Positions 52,719 to 63,300 of a DNA stretch of 64,000 nucleotides are shown here, in pieces (position 1 is the first letter of the stretch; every line of letters begins with the position of its first letter). The notes under the pieces were generated by a model. It was not told the DNA's origin. It made no database searches and was given only the letters and a program-made list of their open reading frames with translations. A program made the position numbers and the translations under genes. The stretch is from Lunularia cruciata (taxonomy: Eukaryota; Streptophyta; Marchantiopsida; Lunulariales; Lunulariaceae), in contig OX419758.1 of NCBI GenBank assembly GCA_948567375.1, forward strand, positions 64,733,001 to 64,797,000. The letters run 5' to 3'.

Positions 52719-52913
52719 ATGGATGCACCGGGAGGACAATTTCCCGCACCTAGCTTTCCATTCTCAAATCCATTCTACATCAAGGTTATGTACATCCAGC
52801 GTGAGCAAATGAAGGTATTGCTAGTTTATCACTTTGGTGCAGAATTCATGGATAGAGTGATGAACTCACCAAACCCGGTGATTCTACCTATGGTGATATA
52901 TGACAGAGAATAG
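52719..52913 (+). CDS. Small leader ORF 1 of the chromovirus, unrecognised
   Basis: A 64-codon frame between the primer site and gag. It contains an FPFSNPF motif, then YIKVMY..REQMKVLLVYHFG, then a VMNSPNPVILP segment. It resembles the next small ORF in order and spacing of residues, so the two look like an old tandem duplication. It is not part of canonical Gag. It could be a remnant of a captured gene, the N-terminal part of Gag cut off by stops, or an accessory product. No function can be assigned. Confidence 0.35.
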   Translation: MDAPGGQFPAPSFPFSNPFYIKVMYIQREQMKVLLVYHFGAEFMDRVMNSPNPVILPMVIYDRE

Positions 52914-52944
52914 GATTTGACAATCTACATTCTATTATGATGTA

Positions 52945-53148
52945 ATGGATATGAACGTTCCGAATCCTCTCCCTTTCAATACTCAAGTAGAAATCCGTTA
53001 TGTCATGAGACCAAAAGTGATGTTTAGAGATTTTGTGGTTAGGAATTTTGGTGAGGAGTATTATCAACAAGTGATAGCGTCGGAGGTCCCAATGGTAGTT
53101 CCGATAGTTTGTGCACCTTCTAGAGTGATCATATTGACTCTGTATTGA
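52945..53148 (+). CDS. Small leader ORF 2 of the chromovirus, unrecognised
   Basis: 67 codons. It reads NPLPFNT..EIRYVMRPKVMFRDFVVRNFG, then VIASEVPMVVPIV. The pattern PF.., then YVM or KVM, then V..FG.E, then a V..S...V.P.V segment parallels leader ORF 1. It ends 33 bases before the apparent gag start. The frame is intact, but whether it is translated is unknown. Confidence 0.35.
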   Translation: MDMNVPNPLPFNTQVEIRYVMRPKVMFRDFVVRNFGEEYYQQVIASEVPMVVPIVCAPSRVIILTLY

Positions 53149-53181
53149 AGTAGACATTAGCAGTTGAGTGTCGCAGGAACC

Positions 53182-54186
53182 ATGGATCCCCAATTGCAAG
53201 AGTTGGTGCAATGAATGCAAGGCATATTTCGAGAGATTAAGATGACCATGGAGACATTACAAAGTCAAGTGCAGATCCTCAAGAACGATCAAGCTATGCA
53301 AGAAGAAGAGCCATCTCAAAACCCAATACCTGCGACTGAAGTACTTGGAGAGGCACCCGTGCCTACAAACCCTATCAACGATGAAGCCACATTGCTACTC
53401 CGGATGAAGAAGACCTGCAACATCGAGCCTTACAAGGGGCAACATACGATGGGAGTAGTGGAAAACTGGATCTCAAGAATGAATCAATATTTCCGATTGT
53501 TCTCAACAGAGATCACAGAGCATGTTGCAGGCGTGTTTGCATGTGGGTAATTGACCGATAAAGCCCTCACATGGTATGATGCTTGGGAATGATCCATGCT
53601 GGCAGAGAGAAGGGAGATCACATGGACAGCAATGCAAGAAGGACTGCTGAAGAATTTCCAATCAATGGATTTTGTGCAAATGGCTCGAACCCGACTATGG
53701 GGATTGAGACAGAAGAATAACGTTCAAGAGTATGTGGAGGCATTTCTAGATCTACAAGTTGAAATTACCGACATGAGTCCAGCAGAGGCTCTCGACAATT
53801 TCAAACGAGGGTTGAAAGAGCGGATTTGCCAAGAAGTCATGGTGCAAAATCCTTGCACGGTATTTGAAGCCATTGCTTGTGCATAGAGAATAGCAGGAGC
53901 ATTAGGTGGAGGTGAAGGAGTAGCTCCACCTCAACATTATTGGGCAGAAATGCCACACATGGGTGGATCAGTACCAATGGAATTGGGCAACCTTCCATTC
54001 CGGGATCGAGGAGCACGACTGCTTGAAGGGGAGCGGGGACGGGTAGAAGAACAAAGAGATGGAGTCCCACAAGGAGAAGGGACTCGAGGAGAACAACGCC
54101 GTTGTTACAATTGTGGCCGTATTGGGCACATATCCACCAACTATTACACTCATTTCCCTAGAGGCCCTCGGCCGTCGTTCAGGTGA
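53182..54186 (+). pseudogene. gag: gag, interrupted by four in-frame stops
   Basis: One frame from the ATG at 53182 to 54186 encodes a Ty3/gypsy Gag: a coiled N-terminal part (METLQSQVQILKNDQ), the retrotransposon gag core with NWISRMNQYF and LKNFQSMDFVQMARTRLWGL, and a basic tail with a CCHC knuckle. Stops at 53212, 53548, 53593 and 53884 are TGA, TAA, TGA and TAG, all compatible with C-to-T decay of Arg or Gln codons. The knuckle CYNCGRIGHISTNYY has Tyr where the last Cys is expected, so it should not bind zinc properly. Gag would package the element's RNA. Confidence 0.85.
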
Positions 54187-54326
54187 TCTTTGAACAACAT
54201 GGAGAGGCACATTGAAGAGGAGGAGGTGGAAATCACTTTGGAAAATGAAGATCGCCAGTAAAGGTACCTCGCGGCCTTACTAGCTCAATAAGGAAGCAGA
54301 GAAGCGAGGGAAGGAAGAAGAATAAT

Positions 54327-55085
54327 GTGCAAAGATCCCAAAAGGCAACCTCACAATTGATTGTTGTGAATGGAATGCTAGAAGGTAATCAAGTGAGAGT
54401 ATTAATAGATCCGGGAGCAACAGAGAATTTCTTGTCTCGCTCTGTTGCAATAAGATTGGGAATGGATCTAGAGAGAGATAGAAGTGAAGAAGTAGAGTTA
54501 CCAAATGGGCAAACTGAGAGGATCAAATCATTACCTAGACGGGTAACCCTCTCTGTAGGAGAATATCAAGAAGCAATTGAGTGGCGAGTGATACAGGTAG
54601 CTCGTTATGATGCAATTTTAGGCATGCCATGGATGGAGCAATACAACCCTATGGTGGATTGGAGGAAGAAAGTAGTGAGAATCCACCAATGGTCAATCAT
54701 TGGGGTTAAAGAAAAAGCACACAAGCAGAAACTGCCTCTATATGTCGTAGTGACGACAACTGTCTGTAAGACCGATCGATGTTTTATGGGTCTAATAAGA
54801 GAAGTCCAGAGTGCACAACTCGATGGACAAATTCTTGAGAAATTGAAGGATGTGGTTGATGAGTTTCAAGATGTCTTTCTTGATGATCTACCCTCAGGAT
54901 TACCACCAAAGTGGCGAGTAGACCACAAAATTGAGACACTTCCGGGGAAGATGCCTCCTTGTAAGGCCCCATATCGCCTATCACCTCAAGAGTTGGAGGA
55001 GTGTAAGACTCAAATTGAGGAGATGTTGCAAAAAGGGTTCATCCAACCTAGCGTATCACCATATGTGCCCTTGTCTTGTTTGTGA
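54327..55085 (+). pseudogene. pol: pol, protease and start of reverse transcriptase
   Basis: A 252-codon frame different from gag's. The aspartic protease segment has VLIDPGATENFLS, where the usual active-site Asp-Ser-Gly has become Asp-Pro-Gly, followed by ILGMPWMEQYNP. The reverse-transcriptase entry follows (FQDVFLDDLPSGLPP, then [16 protein letters not shown]). The frame is lost near 55075, where reverse transcriptase continues in another frame, implying a small indel. Confidence 0.85.
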
Positions 55086-56251
55086 AGAAGAAAGATGGTA
55101 CAATGCGCATGTGCATTGACTATCGGGGTCTCAATCAGCAAACAATGAAGAACAAATACCCCTTACCTCGCATGGATGACCTATTTGATCAACTCCACGG
55201 AGCAAGATACTTCACCAAACTGGACTTGCGGAGCGGTTACAATCAAATCCAAATTGTAGAGGAGGATGTGTACAAAACTGCCTTTCGAACCAAGTATGGC
55301 CACTTTGAGTATCTTGTGATGCCTTTTGGCCTCACCAATGCACCTGCCACTTTCATGAGTCTAATGAATGACATATTTTGTCCATACTTGGATAAGTATG
55401 TTATTGTCTTCTTGGATGATATCTTAGTATATAGTAGCACGATGACAAAACACAAGTAACATCTACGAGAGGTCCTCCAGATTCTAAGACAGAATCAGTT
55501 GTATGCCAAAATCTCAAAGTGTGAGTTTGGCAAGTCTGAAGTAGACTACTTGGGGCATAGAGTAAGTGCAAAGTGCATTCAAGTATTGATAGATAAAATA
55601 GAGGTCATTCAAAAATGGAGTGCCCTAGAAGATCAGACTCAACTTAAGAGCTTCTTAGGGTTGACGGGGTTTTATTGTAGATTTTTCAAGGACTTCTCCA
55701 AGGTTGCACAACCTTTAACGGCACTACTTGGCAATGGGAAGAAGTGGACATGGGGAACTGCACAAGAGTTGGCCTTTCAAGAATTGAAGGCCGCCTTGCT
55801 ACATGCACCAATCTTGAAGTGGTATGACCTAAAATGTCCAATCAAGTTGGCTGCAGATGCATCAGGCATAGCAATAGGAGCAGTCCTACAACAAGAGTGG
55901 CATGACGAATGGCATCCAATTGCATATTTCTCTTGAAAGTTGTTACCGGTAGAGCGCAACTACCACACCACAAAATGAGAAGAGTTGGCCATCGTTCTAG
56001 CAACCAAGCATTGGAAGCACTACTTGGGCGAGAAGGCATTTGTAGTAGAGACAGACGACAAACCTCTAGTCTACCTCGAGATGCAAAAGGATCTATCTCG
56101 TCACCAAATTTGGTGGGCAGAGTGGCGACAACGCTTCAATATGACAATCACCTACGTGGAAGGTAAGAAGCAACTTGCAGATGCATTCACCCGCATGCCA
56201 ATGGCCATCAACTTGGTGGTAGAGGTTAAGATTAACCCTGAATTCTGGTAA
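55076..56251 (+). pseudogene. pol: pol, reverse transcriptase and RNase H
   Basis: A single frame with stops at 55457, 55934 and 55976, ending at 56249-56251. Reverse-transcriptase landmarks: [35 protein letters not shown] and the catalytic FLDDILVYS. RNase H follows with LAADASGIAIGAVLQQ, ELAIVLATKHWKHYL and YVEGKKQLADAFTR. The core active-site residues are still visible, but the stops prevent a full product. Confidence 0.9.
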
Positions 56252-56299
56252 GAGATTCTGGCTACTACAAAAACTGATCCACAAATTGTAGAAGCACAA

Positions 56300-57146
56300 T
56301 CATCCAAAGGTGTCACCAGCACCCAAGGACTCCCCTTTTGGGAAGGCAGATTATGGATCCCAAATGTCCCAGAATTACGCACCACCATTCTAGCGGAATG
56401 TCATGATTTGGCCATTGCAGCTCATGTCGGAGTGGACAAGACCTTGGATGCAGTCAAGCGCCATTACTATTGGCCCAAGATGAGCAACGACGTGATGGAC
56501 TATGTGCGTAGCTGCCTACTTTGTCAACAGGACAAAGCTTCTAATCAAGCTCCTGTAGGGCTCCTTCAACCTCTCCCTACTCCTACCCAACGTTGGGAAC
56601 AAGTGAGTATGGATCTCGTCTGTGAATTACCCAAGACCACCTCAGGGTTTGACTCCATTGTGGTCTTTGTGGACCGGCTCAGCAAAATGATTCATGTACG
56701 CCCTACCACCAAGGAGGTGACCACTCCACAACTAGCTCAATTATACTTAGATGTAGTCTTTGCTCACCATGGCTTGTTTAGAGTACTCATCACTGATAGA
56801 GGCACCCAATTCACCAGTTTGTTTTGGTGAACACTCTTTGGTTTCTTCAAAACCAAGTTGGCCATGTCCACAGCTTACCACCCACAAACAGATGGCCAAA
56901 CAGAGTGGGCTAATCACACGATTGAAGATGTTACGCGACTTCACCTTAGAAGAGCAAGAGAGGTGGGACACCCTACTCCCGTTGGTGGAATTCACTTACA
57001 ACAATTCAGTGAATGCATCCACCCAGGTCACTCCGTTCTTCCTCATGTATGGTGAGCATCCCTTCACACCTTCTAGCTTGATGAAGATCCGTCCAGTGGC
57101 TACCAAGGTTGATGCAGTCAACACATTTGTTTCTAGTATCCAATAA
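56300..57146 (+). pseudogene. pol: pol, integrase
   Basis: The frame continues from RNase H. An H2C2 zinc domain (HDLAIAAHVGV .. CLLCQQDK) is followed by the catalytic core: Asp in VSMDLVCELP, Asp in LITDRGTQFT and Glu in HPQTDGQTEWAN. A TGA at 56828-56830 cuts the core, and an indel near 56925 moves the reading to the frame of VEFTYNNSVNASTQVTPF. That frame ends with a TAA at 57144. Integrase would insert the cDNA copy into the genome. Confidence 0.85.
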
Positions 57147-57250
57147 GGTGTGGAGCGCGCCAAGCACAGATTACAGATTGCGCAAAATCGACAGAAGCAA
57201 TATGCTAATGCACACCGTCGGCACATGGAGTTCAATGTTGGGGATCAAGT

Positions 57251-57682
57251 GTGGCTATCTACAACCAACCTCACATAGTTGGACCTCGTAAGCTCAAACC
57301 TTGTTTTATTGGGCCTTTCTCGATTCTTCGTTGCATCGGCGCTATGGCCTATCACCTTGAGCTACCACCACACATGAAGATCCATCCAATGTTCCATGTC
57401 TCCCTATTACGCAGATATGCTCCCCGATCAGGCCAGGGTCATTCCACACCAGACATTCGACCTTGTCCGACACTCATTGATGGCATAGAGGAATATGAAG
57501 TGGAGCGGATTCTCCAAAAATGCATATGTGGTACTCGCCACCCGCGGGTGGACTATCTAGTACAATGGAAAGGTTACTCCCTCTATGAAGCAACCTGGGA
57601 GCCCGCTGCCAATTTGGCACATGCACCGGTGTTGGTGCAAGCATTTGAGCAACAATTGTACAACGAGGACATTGCGTCTTAA
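57251..57682 (+). pseudogene. pol: pol C-terminus with chromodomain
   Basis: After another frame change near 57275, the GPF and tail region reads VGPRKLKPCFIGPFSILR and FHVSLLRRY. It is followed by a chromodomain at about 57499-57640 (EEYEVERILQK, then DYLVQWKGYSLYEATWEPA). The aromatic cage positions Tyr, Trp and Trp are present. Such domains steer integration towards histone-marked chromatin in chromoviruses. The frame ends at the TAA just before the purine tract. Confidence 0.9.
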
Positions 57683-57695
57683 AAGGAGGGAGGTC
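57681..57695 (+). other. Polypurine tract
   Basis: AAAAGGAGGGAGG followed by TC directly before the 3' LTR; the expected plus-strand primer of an LTR retrotransposon. Confidence 0.9.
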
Positions 57696-58280
57696 TATAA
57701 TACCAAGAGCTAGCCATATGATCTAAATGTGAAATTTGGTTTGGTAACATCTAGAATGATGTTATACATGATGGTCAAAATAGATAAGATAGAAGTATCA
57801 CCAAAAGAGTACTTCTACTAATAGAGTAGGAACCGAAATATGCCTCAAATCTTTGAAGGCAATTTCGGAGGCCTAAACGGATGAATTAGGCCTCAAATAT
57901 GTGCAAATCCCCCCCCCCCAACGGAGGAAACACTAGCCTCCCCTCCTATCTGCTTTGTCTCGTTGAGAGCTTTCCAACGGTACCTTACTCACGTGATTCT
58001 GAGATTCCTACAAGAAGATTCCCTAAAAGATTCCCTCTGGTCAAAGCTTGTTTGACCAACCAGATATGACCTAGACCAGACATGTCACCCATCCAAGTAA
58101 GTAATCCAAGGGTGGAGCTTGCTGACATGTCACCTATCTGTGTCCTTAATCCTATGGTGTAGCTTCCTTGGAGGAAATCCTCTTTGTCTATATAATAAAT
58201 AGAAGGTGCTCCCTTGGGGCATTGATTGTTTGAGTGTGCAATCTGTGTTTTCTCTCTTCTCTTGTCCTCGGAGTATTACA
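57696..58280 (+). repeat. 3' LTR (585 bp)
   Basis: Matches the 5' LTR along its whole length with roughly 20-25 differences by eye and a longer C run. The first dinucleotide is TA instead of TG. Ends GTATTACA. Confidence 0.95.
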
Positions 58281-58285
58281 GTGAA
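58281..58285. repeat. Target-site duplication GTGAA, right copy
   Basis: Identical to 51992-51996. Confidence 0.95.
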
Positions 58286-58500
58286 GCGAGGAGGGTGGAT
58301 AACTCCACGAGGATGGTTCCTACAATAAAGGAGCAATGCATTATCAATTATGAGTATATCCATGAATGGTAAACCTAAAACAGTAAATGCAGCATAAGGT
58401 CTAATCATATACCCTCTCCATGGCTCAACGTACCCATCATGATCACTAAACAAGGCCATGATGCAATCTCCAATGTGTACTCTACATGGTAAGAAACCCT
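58286..58500 (-). pseudogene. Unrecognised coding relic, family U copy 2, proximal part
   Basis: This minus-strand segment has no internal stop over about 70 codons: GEEGFLPCRVHIGDCIMALF, then an EPWRGYMIRPYAAF segment, then LLLYCRNHPRGVIHPPRFT, which ends at the retrotransposon. Joined across the element with a single GTGAA, the reading frame continues into 51991-51660. It is homologous to the plus-strand relic at 1075-1637. I do not recognise the family. The intactness of this part suggests it was under selection until fairly recently. Confidence 0.5.
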
Positions 58501-58534
58501 CCTCCCCACATGGATCAGAGCAAGGGAGGGAGGA

Positions 58535-58914
58535 GGATTCCCCTTTGGAAGAAAAGGCTTGCCTTCTCCCCTCACCATTTGTCTCATTGAGAGCTTTCCA
58601 ATAGTACCTCACCCATGTGATTCTGAGCTTCCGACAAGAAGATTCTATAAAGATGCATTCTGATTAAACTTTTTTGACCAACCAGATAGGACAAGGACCA
58701 ACATGTCATCCATCCATGGAACTAACCTAAGGGTGGAGCTTGCTTGCTTGCCACCGATCCATATATCTGATCCAAGGGTGGAGCTTCCTTTGAGTAGATC
58801 CTCTTTGCTATATAATAAGGACAAGGTGCTTCTTTGGAGCATTGGAGTGTTTGAAGCTTTGCGTTTCCTCTCTTATGTTTCTCTTGGGAGTTCTCTTATC
58901 CTCAGATATTACAC
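58535..58914 (+). repeat. 5'-truncated LTR fragment of the same family
   Basis: Starts in the 'gattccccttt.gga' part of the LTR and ends CAGATATTACA. It retains 'gaccaaccagatagga', 'aagggtggagctt' and the TATA-like 'tatataataaggacaaggtgc'. It is clearly more diverged than the 52-58 kb LTR pair, with a local duplication of 'ccaagggtggagctt'. The outer unit is missing. Confidence 0.75.
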
Positions 58915-59906
58915 CTTGCCATTGCACTTCCTTTTTGAGAATGAATAGTATAGCAATGATAACTCTCTTTGTTAATTTACTTCTGGATCCTGCACTAATC
59001 CCTCAAATGTCCATTCACCTTGCAACACAAAATCCATTATGCCAAAAACAATCTAATGCTAATGCCACTTGGAGCCATATAGATGTTTGGTGTCAGCCAG
59101 GCTCCCTCTTTCTCTTGAATATATCCCTCTTTGATCAAATTCACTAACATCACAAAAGAAGCCATATCCATCCAGCAAGAGGATCAAGTACTGAGATAAA
59201 CTTTGACATTTCTCTTTCATGCATCGCCTCTCATGTATAATTGTCTCCCCTTCAAAAAGTATATCTAGCACACCCATATGTAGACCATCTTCTTCAATCC
59301 GTTCCCCTTCACAACTAAAATCTAAATCCCAAAATGAATCAGACCATTCATCTGACCATTATTCTAAACTTTCTTTAAATTCTGCTATATGAATGCGTAT
59401 CGAGGGTTCAACACTTTCCTTAGCATTGTCTGAATACTCGTATGAGGCATTATGGATTCCACGGTTACCTCTGGATACAAGCTCATAAAAGGACGGATAG
59501 AATATGAAAGGCCGGATTAAGGTGTATCACCGGGACATGTCACGTATCAATCTACTGTAGCTCTTGTAATTTTTGTTACACGGATCCTGACTGCCTCCGA
59601 AAAGCTAAAACTGAAACGCCCTAGTATGTAACTAAAAGTTTTGAAATCACTATTCCTTGTACTTATCAGTTGGAAAGTGAGCCATCCCGGCATGCATGTG
59701 GGCTCATGAAGAAGTGGTGGAGATCGACCACAATTTCGAACCTATAAACGAGAGAGAGTGCACACTAACATGGTTCTCTCGGTTTTACTTTATCATCGGC
59801 GATTATCTCAGACCAGACTAGACCAATTAAACTACAGTATTCTCTGTTGGGATTTCCGATCTTTTTTTACTTGTTTGTGCTTTGTACTCCTTGCCCACGG
59901 GGTACA

Positions 59907-59966
<60 letters not shown>

Positions 59967-59967
59967 A
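59907..59967. repeat. (TAAA)n microsatellite, about 15 units
   Basis: Perfect tetranucleotide run followed by a short (TA)n. Confidence 0.97.
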
Positions 59968-60494
59968 TATATATATCAGTGTCTCTCTGAGCTTCTAATT
60001 GTTCACTTCCTACTCAATATAATATTGTACGAAGAACACTTTAGTTGGTTTCTCCATCCTAAACATATCATGCTTCGAAGAAGCCTAGTAAAACGTTGTA
60101 CTAGTGTCGTAGTAGATGCGATCCATTAAACCGGTCAAGAACAGAAATTCCATAGCTGACTAGAGTCGTCATAAGTACGTAACTTGCAGTCAGCAACCAT
60201 TAGGCAACCACATGGAGATGAATTGCTGCTAGGACACACGCAAAAAAGGTTCCCCTTTGAAAAACATTTGCATTCTACTGCATTCACCGTAAAACCTTTC
60301 CTAACTCCTTGCATACAACCCGGTAGGTTGCTTACTGTGGTTCTTCGTTCATCTGTGTCGTCGTTCTTAGACAAGGACACTTTTAAGTACGTGGGACGTA
60401 CCGGCCAGTCAGTTCGAGACAGCTGAATTTCACTTGATGATGCTGAAATTTCATCGTAACGTGAAGACTAGAGTCCAAGGTATGTTCTCTGGAG

Positions 60495-60630
60495 CTCCGA
60501 TTAGTTACATGGACGGACGGAGAAGCTCAAACAGCAGAGGAGTTACTACCGTGAATGAAGGTGAGAGTAACATGGACTGTCAGAACGTACCTGCCCTCCG
60601 ATTAGTCACGACGGACGGAGAAGCTCAAAC
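60495..60630. repeat. Short direct repeat, about 36 bp, two copies
   Basis: 'ctccgattagt.ac' through 'gacggacggagaagctcaaac' occurs at 60495-60532 and 60596-60630. Confidence 0.9.
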
Positions 60631-61668
60631 TTAGCTGCCCTCAGGCTATGCCATGCTCTGGAAACGAAAGGTAGGGGCCGTCGCCCGCTAGAAGAGGTCG
60701 AAATTACTGTACTGCGTGTGGTAACTCCAAAACGGTGAGGGTAGAAGTTCCCATGTTAACTTACCTGCTGGTAAGTTCCTACCGTCTTCACTTGATTGAT
60801 TCCGTAGAGATTATTCAACATTGTTTATCAGAGACTGATCAACTACTCTGACTAAATTACGAATCGAAAGTTTTGATGAGAACAGGACTTTTAGGGTTGA
60901 GGTGATTGATTCCTCAAGAAGGGAGTGGTACTATCCACTGTCACTTCCCCTTCCAGCACTCCTTCTACGAATGTCCTCGTTGTTCGTGACAATTCTTTTC
61001 TCTATCGAGCTCTCATTATTATTTCAGTGTTCCCAAACTCTCAGGATGATTGGTTGGGTCATAGATTCCTCGGATTACTATTACTCGACATATTGTCAGA
61101 GTGAGGACATGGTCAGTGAACGATATTTCTCACAACCATACATGCAAATGCAACAGAGCATTTAGTACCGGTACGCAAGCATTGAATGGAAATGGTCAAT
61201 GTCAATTTGAGAGGATTCCACGGTAACGTCATCAAACTCCGAAGATGATTGAGATCTAATTAGCGTTTTAGAGCACAGATTAGTGCCTAAAACACGAGAC
61301 AAATAGTTGAAAGTTTGTGAACTGTAAAATAATGTGGTGCATCCTATGTCTTACAAAGTAACAAGAAAGAAAGCTTTTAATATACAAGGAGAAACACGGA
61401 AGCATGAGTTGAGATCAAATGGGCTGGTACCAAGTTTCAATCTTTCATGTAAGATCACAGGATCACGGAGAGGAAATAGAGCGAAACCAGGCCGGCAAGA
61501 GCCGAACCGAAGAAATACAAATGAAGCACAAAAATTTTGTGATGTCTTCAAAGACTTAAAAATATCTAAAGTCACAAGACACACATCTCAACATGGCAAT
61601 GAAAATCCCGGCAAACTCATCAACTACAAGTTGATGAGTGAAGCAAATAAAGCTCTCCGTCAAGGGAA

Positions 61669-61693
61669 TTATTAGTCTCCTTGAGACTAATAA
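61669..61693. repeat. Perfect 11-bp hairpin
   Basis: TTATTAGTCTC, loop CTT, GAGACTAATAA. There is no U-run after the stem and no gene just upstream, so there is no terminator argument. Role unknown. Confidence 0.85.
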
Positions 61694-63199
61694 CTTGGGA
61701 ATGTTAAACGAGGCAGTGAAACTGCACAGTACTGTGGTATAGTTCGTAAAAGAGTCTGAAGACTATCTATCCATGGGCCCTAGAAATTGCCGGGTGACAG
61801 ATAACCACGGGCTTAGGAACTAGCGGTGTAGGGTGGGTCGCAGCGCGGTGGACCTCAATCGGTGCCATTCGCCCTTCCTTAACCACACCCGGGTGATGGA
61901 ATTCCGGGTGATTGCTGTGGTTATTGTGTTGAAAGACAATGTATCTTGGTTCCCAGCTTCATCCGTTCATTCTTTTTCTTCTGGGTACCGTGATTTTTGC
62001 AATGTTATCTTTTCACGATCTATCATTTACTTTCAATTTGGCAGAAACGGTTTGGTAGTTGATATTTGGTTTGAACGCAGTTTTAGAAACTTTAGAAGTG
62101 TGAATATAAGGATATGGAATTTTTCAACGATCACGTATACGGTCCAATCTCTCAACGGTTGAAGAGAAGATTATATGCAGAATATGGTGATTATTAATTT
62201 CCATCATCCAAAGTGAGGGCTATGCTCTGTTCATCTTAAGTTGTAAATGAAGGTCGTAAGTAACCATATTTACTTTGATAGTATTGAGTTTTTATGGCTG
62301 AATCTCAAAATCAATGCAATATACAGTGCTCTATTTGGATGCATTCTGCTTATTCGTGCAGTGGCGGAGAACTTTAATTTTGCAAGCACATTGGAATAAC
62401 TCCAATAACCTTAATGGAAGACAACACCTGAACATGGAGGACTTAATCTTTTAGAGTTGTTCAACTGAAATGAGTTCAAAGTCTAACAAATATCTTGGAG
62501 GAGGAGACCTTCCATATACAGGAGGACATCAACCGCATTCTTATAGACTACGAGATACAGCCCATCGCCGTCATGCACAAAGATATTATGCGCATCATAG
62601 GAGAAAATCGTGCACAAAGATCAGGGATAACATAAAGATAGAGAACGAACGATATGCACATTCACTGGTCCCATTGACTCCTTGTGAGATTTTGTTTCCC
62701 TTTCAATGGAGAGCAGCACATCCATTTGAGTTAACTGAAGTGAACTAAAGGCGAAGGGAGGTCTACTCCGATGACTCAGTTCGGTTCCGTTCTCAAAGCA
62801 GTCCCCCGACTTTGTGCTTGCTGTCTCGATTCGCTGTGCAATTTTGGGCGATCCAGGCAAAGGAGGTCACTGTTCGTGCCGTCACCTGCGGTAGCAAGTG
62901 CTCGGCCTCAACTGATTTCTCGCCGGACGCCAAATTTTCAACGAGATGACTGCCGACTCGTATCCGGCTGGTTAGAGTCTAAACATGGCAGGCGTCCGGC
63001 TGCACAGGTCTATGTGAACTCGTGTTCTCTCTTCTCCTCACCTCCTCCTTCGCACATCTCTCTCCCCTGGAAGTTCTTCCGCTCACCTCCCCCTCTCCCT
63101 TCTTTCTCTCTGTCCCTGTTGTCCTCACACACTTACTTCTCTCCTCTACGCTCATCTCGCCACCGCCTTTTCTCCGTGGAGAAAGACGAGTGAGAAACT

Positions 63200-63235
63200 A
63201 TGTGGAATTTTCAACTGGGGAGGCCGAGGGGATGA
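63200..63235 (+). promoter_or_regulatory. Upstream ORF in the leader of the terminal gene
   Basis: ATG at 63200 opens an 11-codon frame whose TGA overlaps the next in-frame ATG of the main ORF (ATGA at 63232-63235). Such overlaps can reduce initiation there and favour the stronger start at 63301. Translation is not demonstrated. Confidence 0.4.
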
Positions 63236-63300
63236 TTTCTCAGTGGGTAGGAACAGGGAAGGACGAGGGCGAGGGATTTGAAGCAAGAAGAGGAACCACC

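Larger units (their letters stand above)
51997..58280 (+). mobile_element. Near-complete Ty3/gypsy chromovirus, inactive
   Basis: A 6284-bp element in the order LTR, primer site, leader, gag, protease, reverse transcriptase, RNase H, integrase, chromodomain, purine tract, LTR. It is bounded by GTGAA on both sides. The domain order and the C-terminal chromodomain place it in the chromoviruses, a plant-wide Ty3/gypsy (Metaviridae) lineage. Gag and pol are interrupted by stops and frame changes, so it cannot be autonomous. LTRs differ by roughly 4 percent by eye, which implies a moderately old insertion. It sits inside a minus-strand family U relic. Confidence 0.95.
58915..63199. other. Region without a defensible gene
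   Basis: Frames at 61334-61675 (+, 113 codons, basic), 61833-62162 (+) and 62771-63193 (+, 140 codons, Ser/Pro-rich) are not recognised. The last overlaps the presumed 5' UTR of the terminal gene and probably reflects its CT-rich composition. 63020-63175 is strongly pyrimidine-rich, as in many plant leader sequences. Confidence 0.5.

Noticed and set aside
40585-60426. Shared 'HSTAFTVK' peptide in frames at 40585-40848 and 60184-60426
   Set aside because: Only eight residues shared, with no similarity around them; considered coincidence.
62771-63193. 140-codon frame before the terminal gene
   Set aside because: Ser/Pro-rich reading of a CT-rich leader; stops just before the better supported start.
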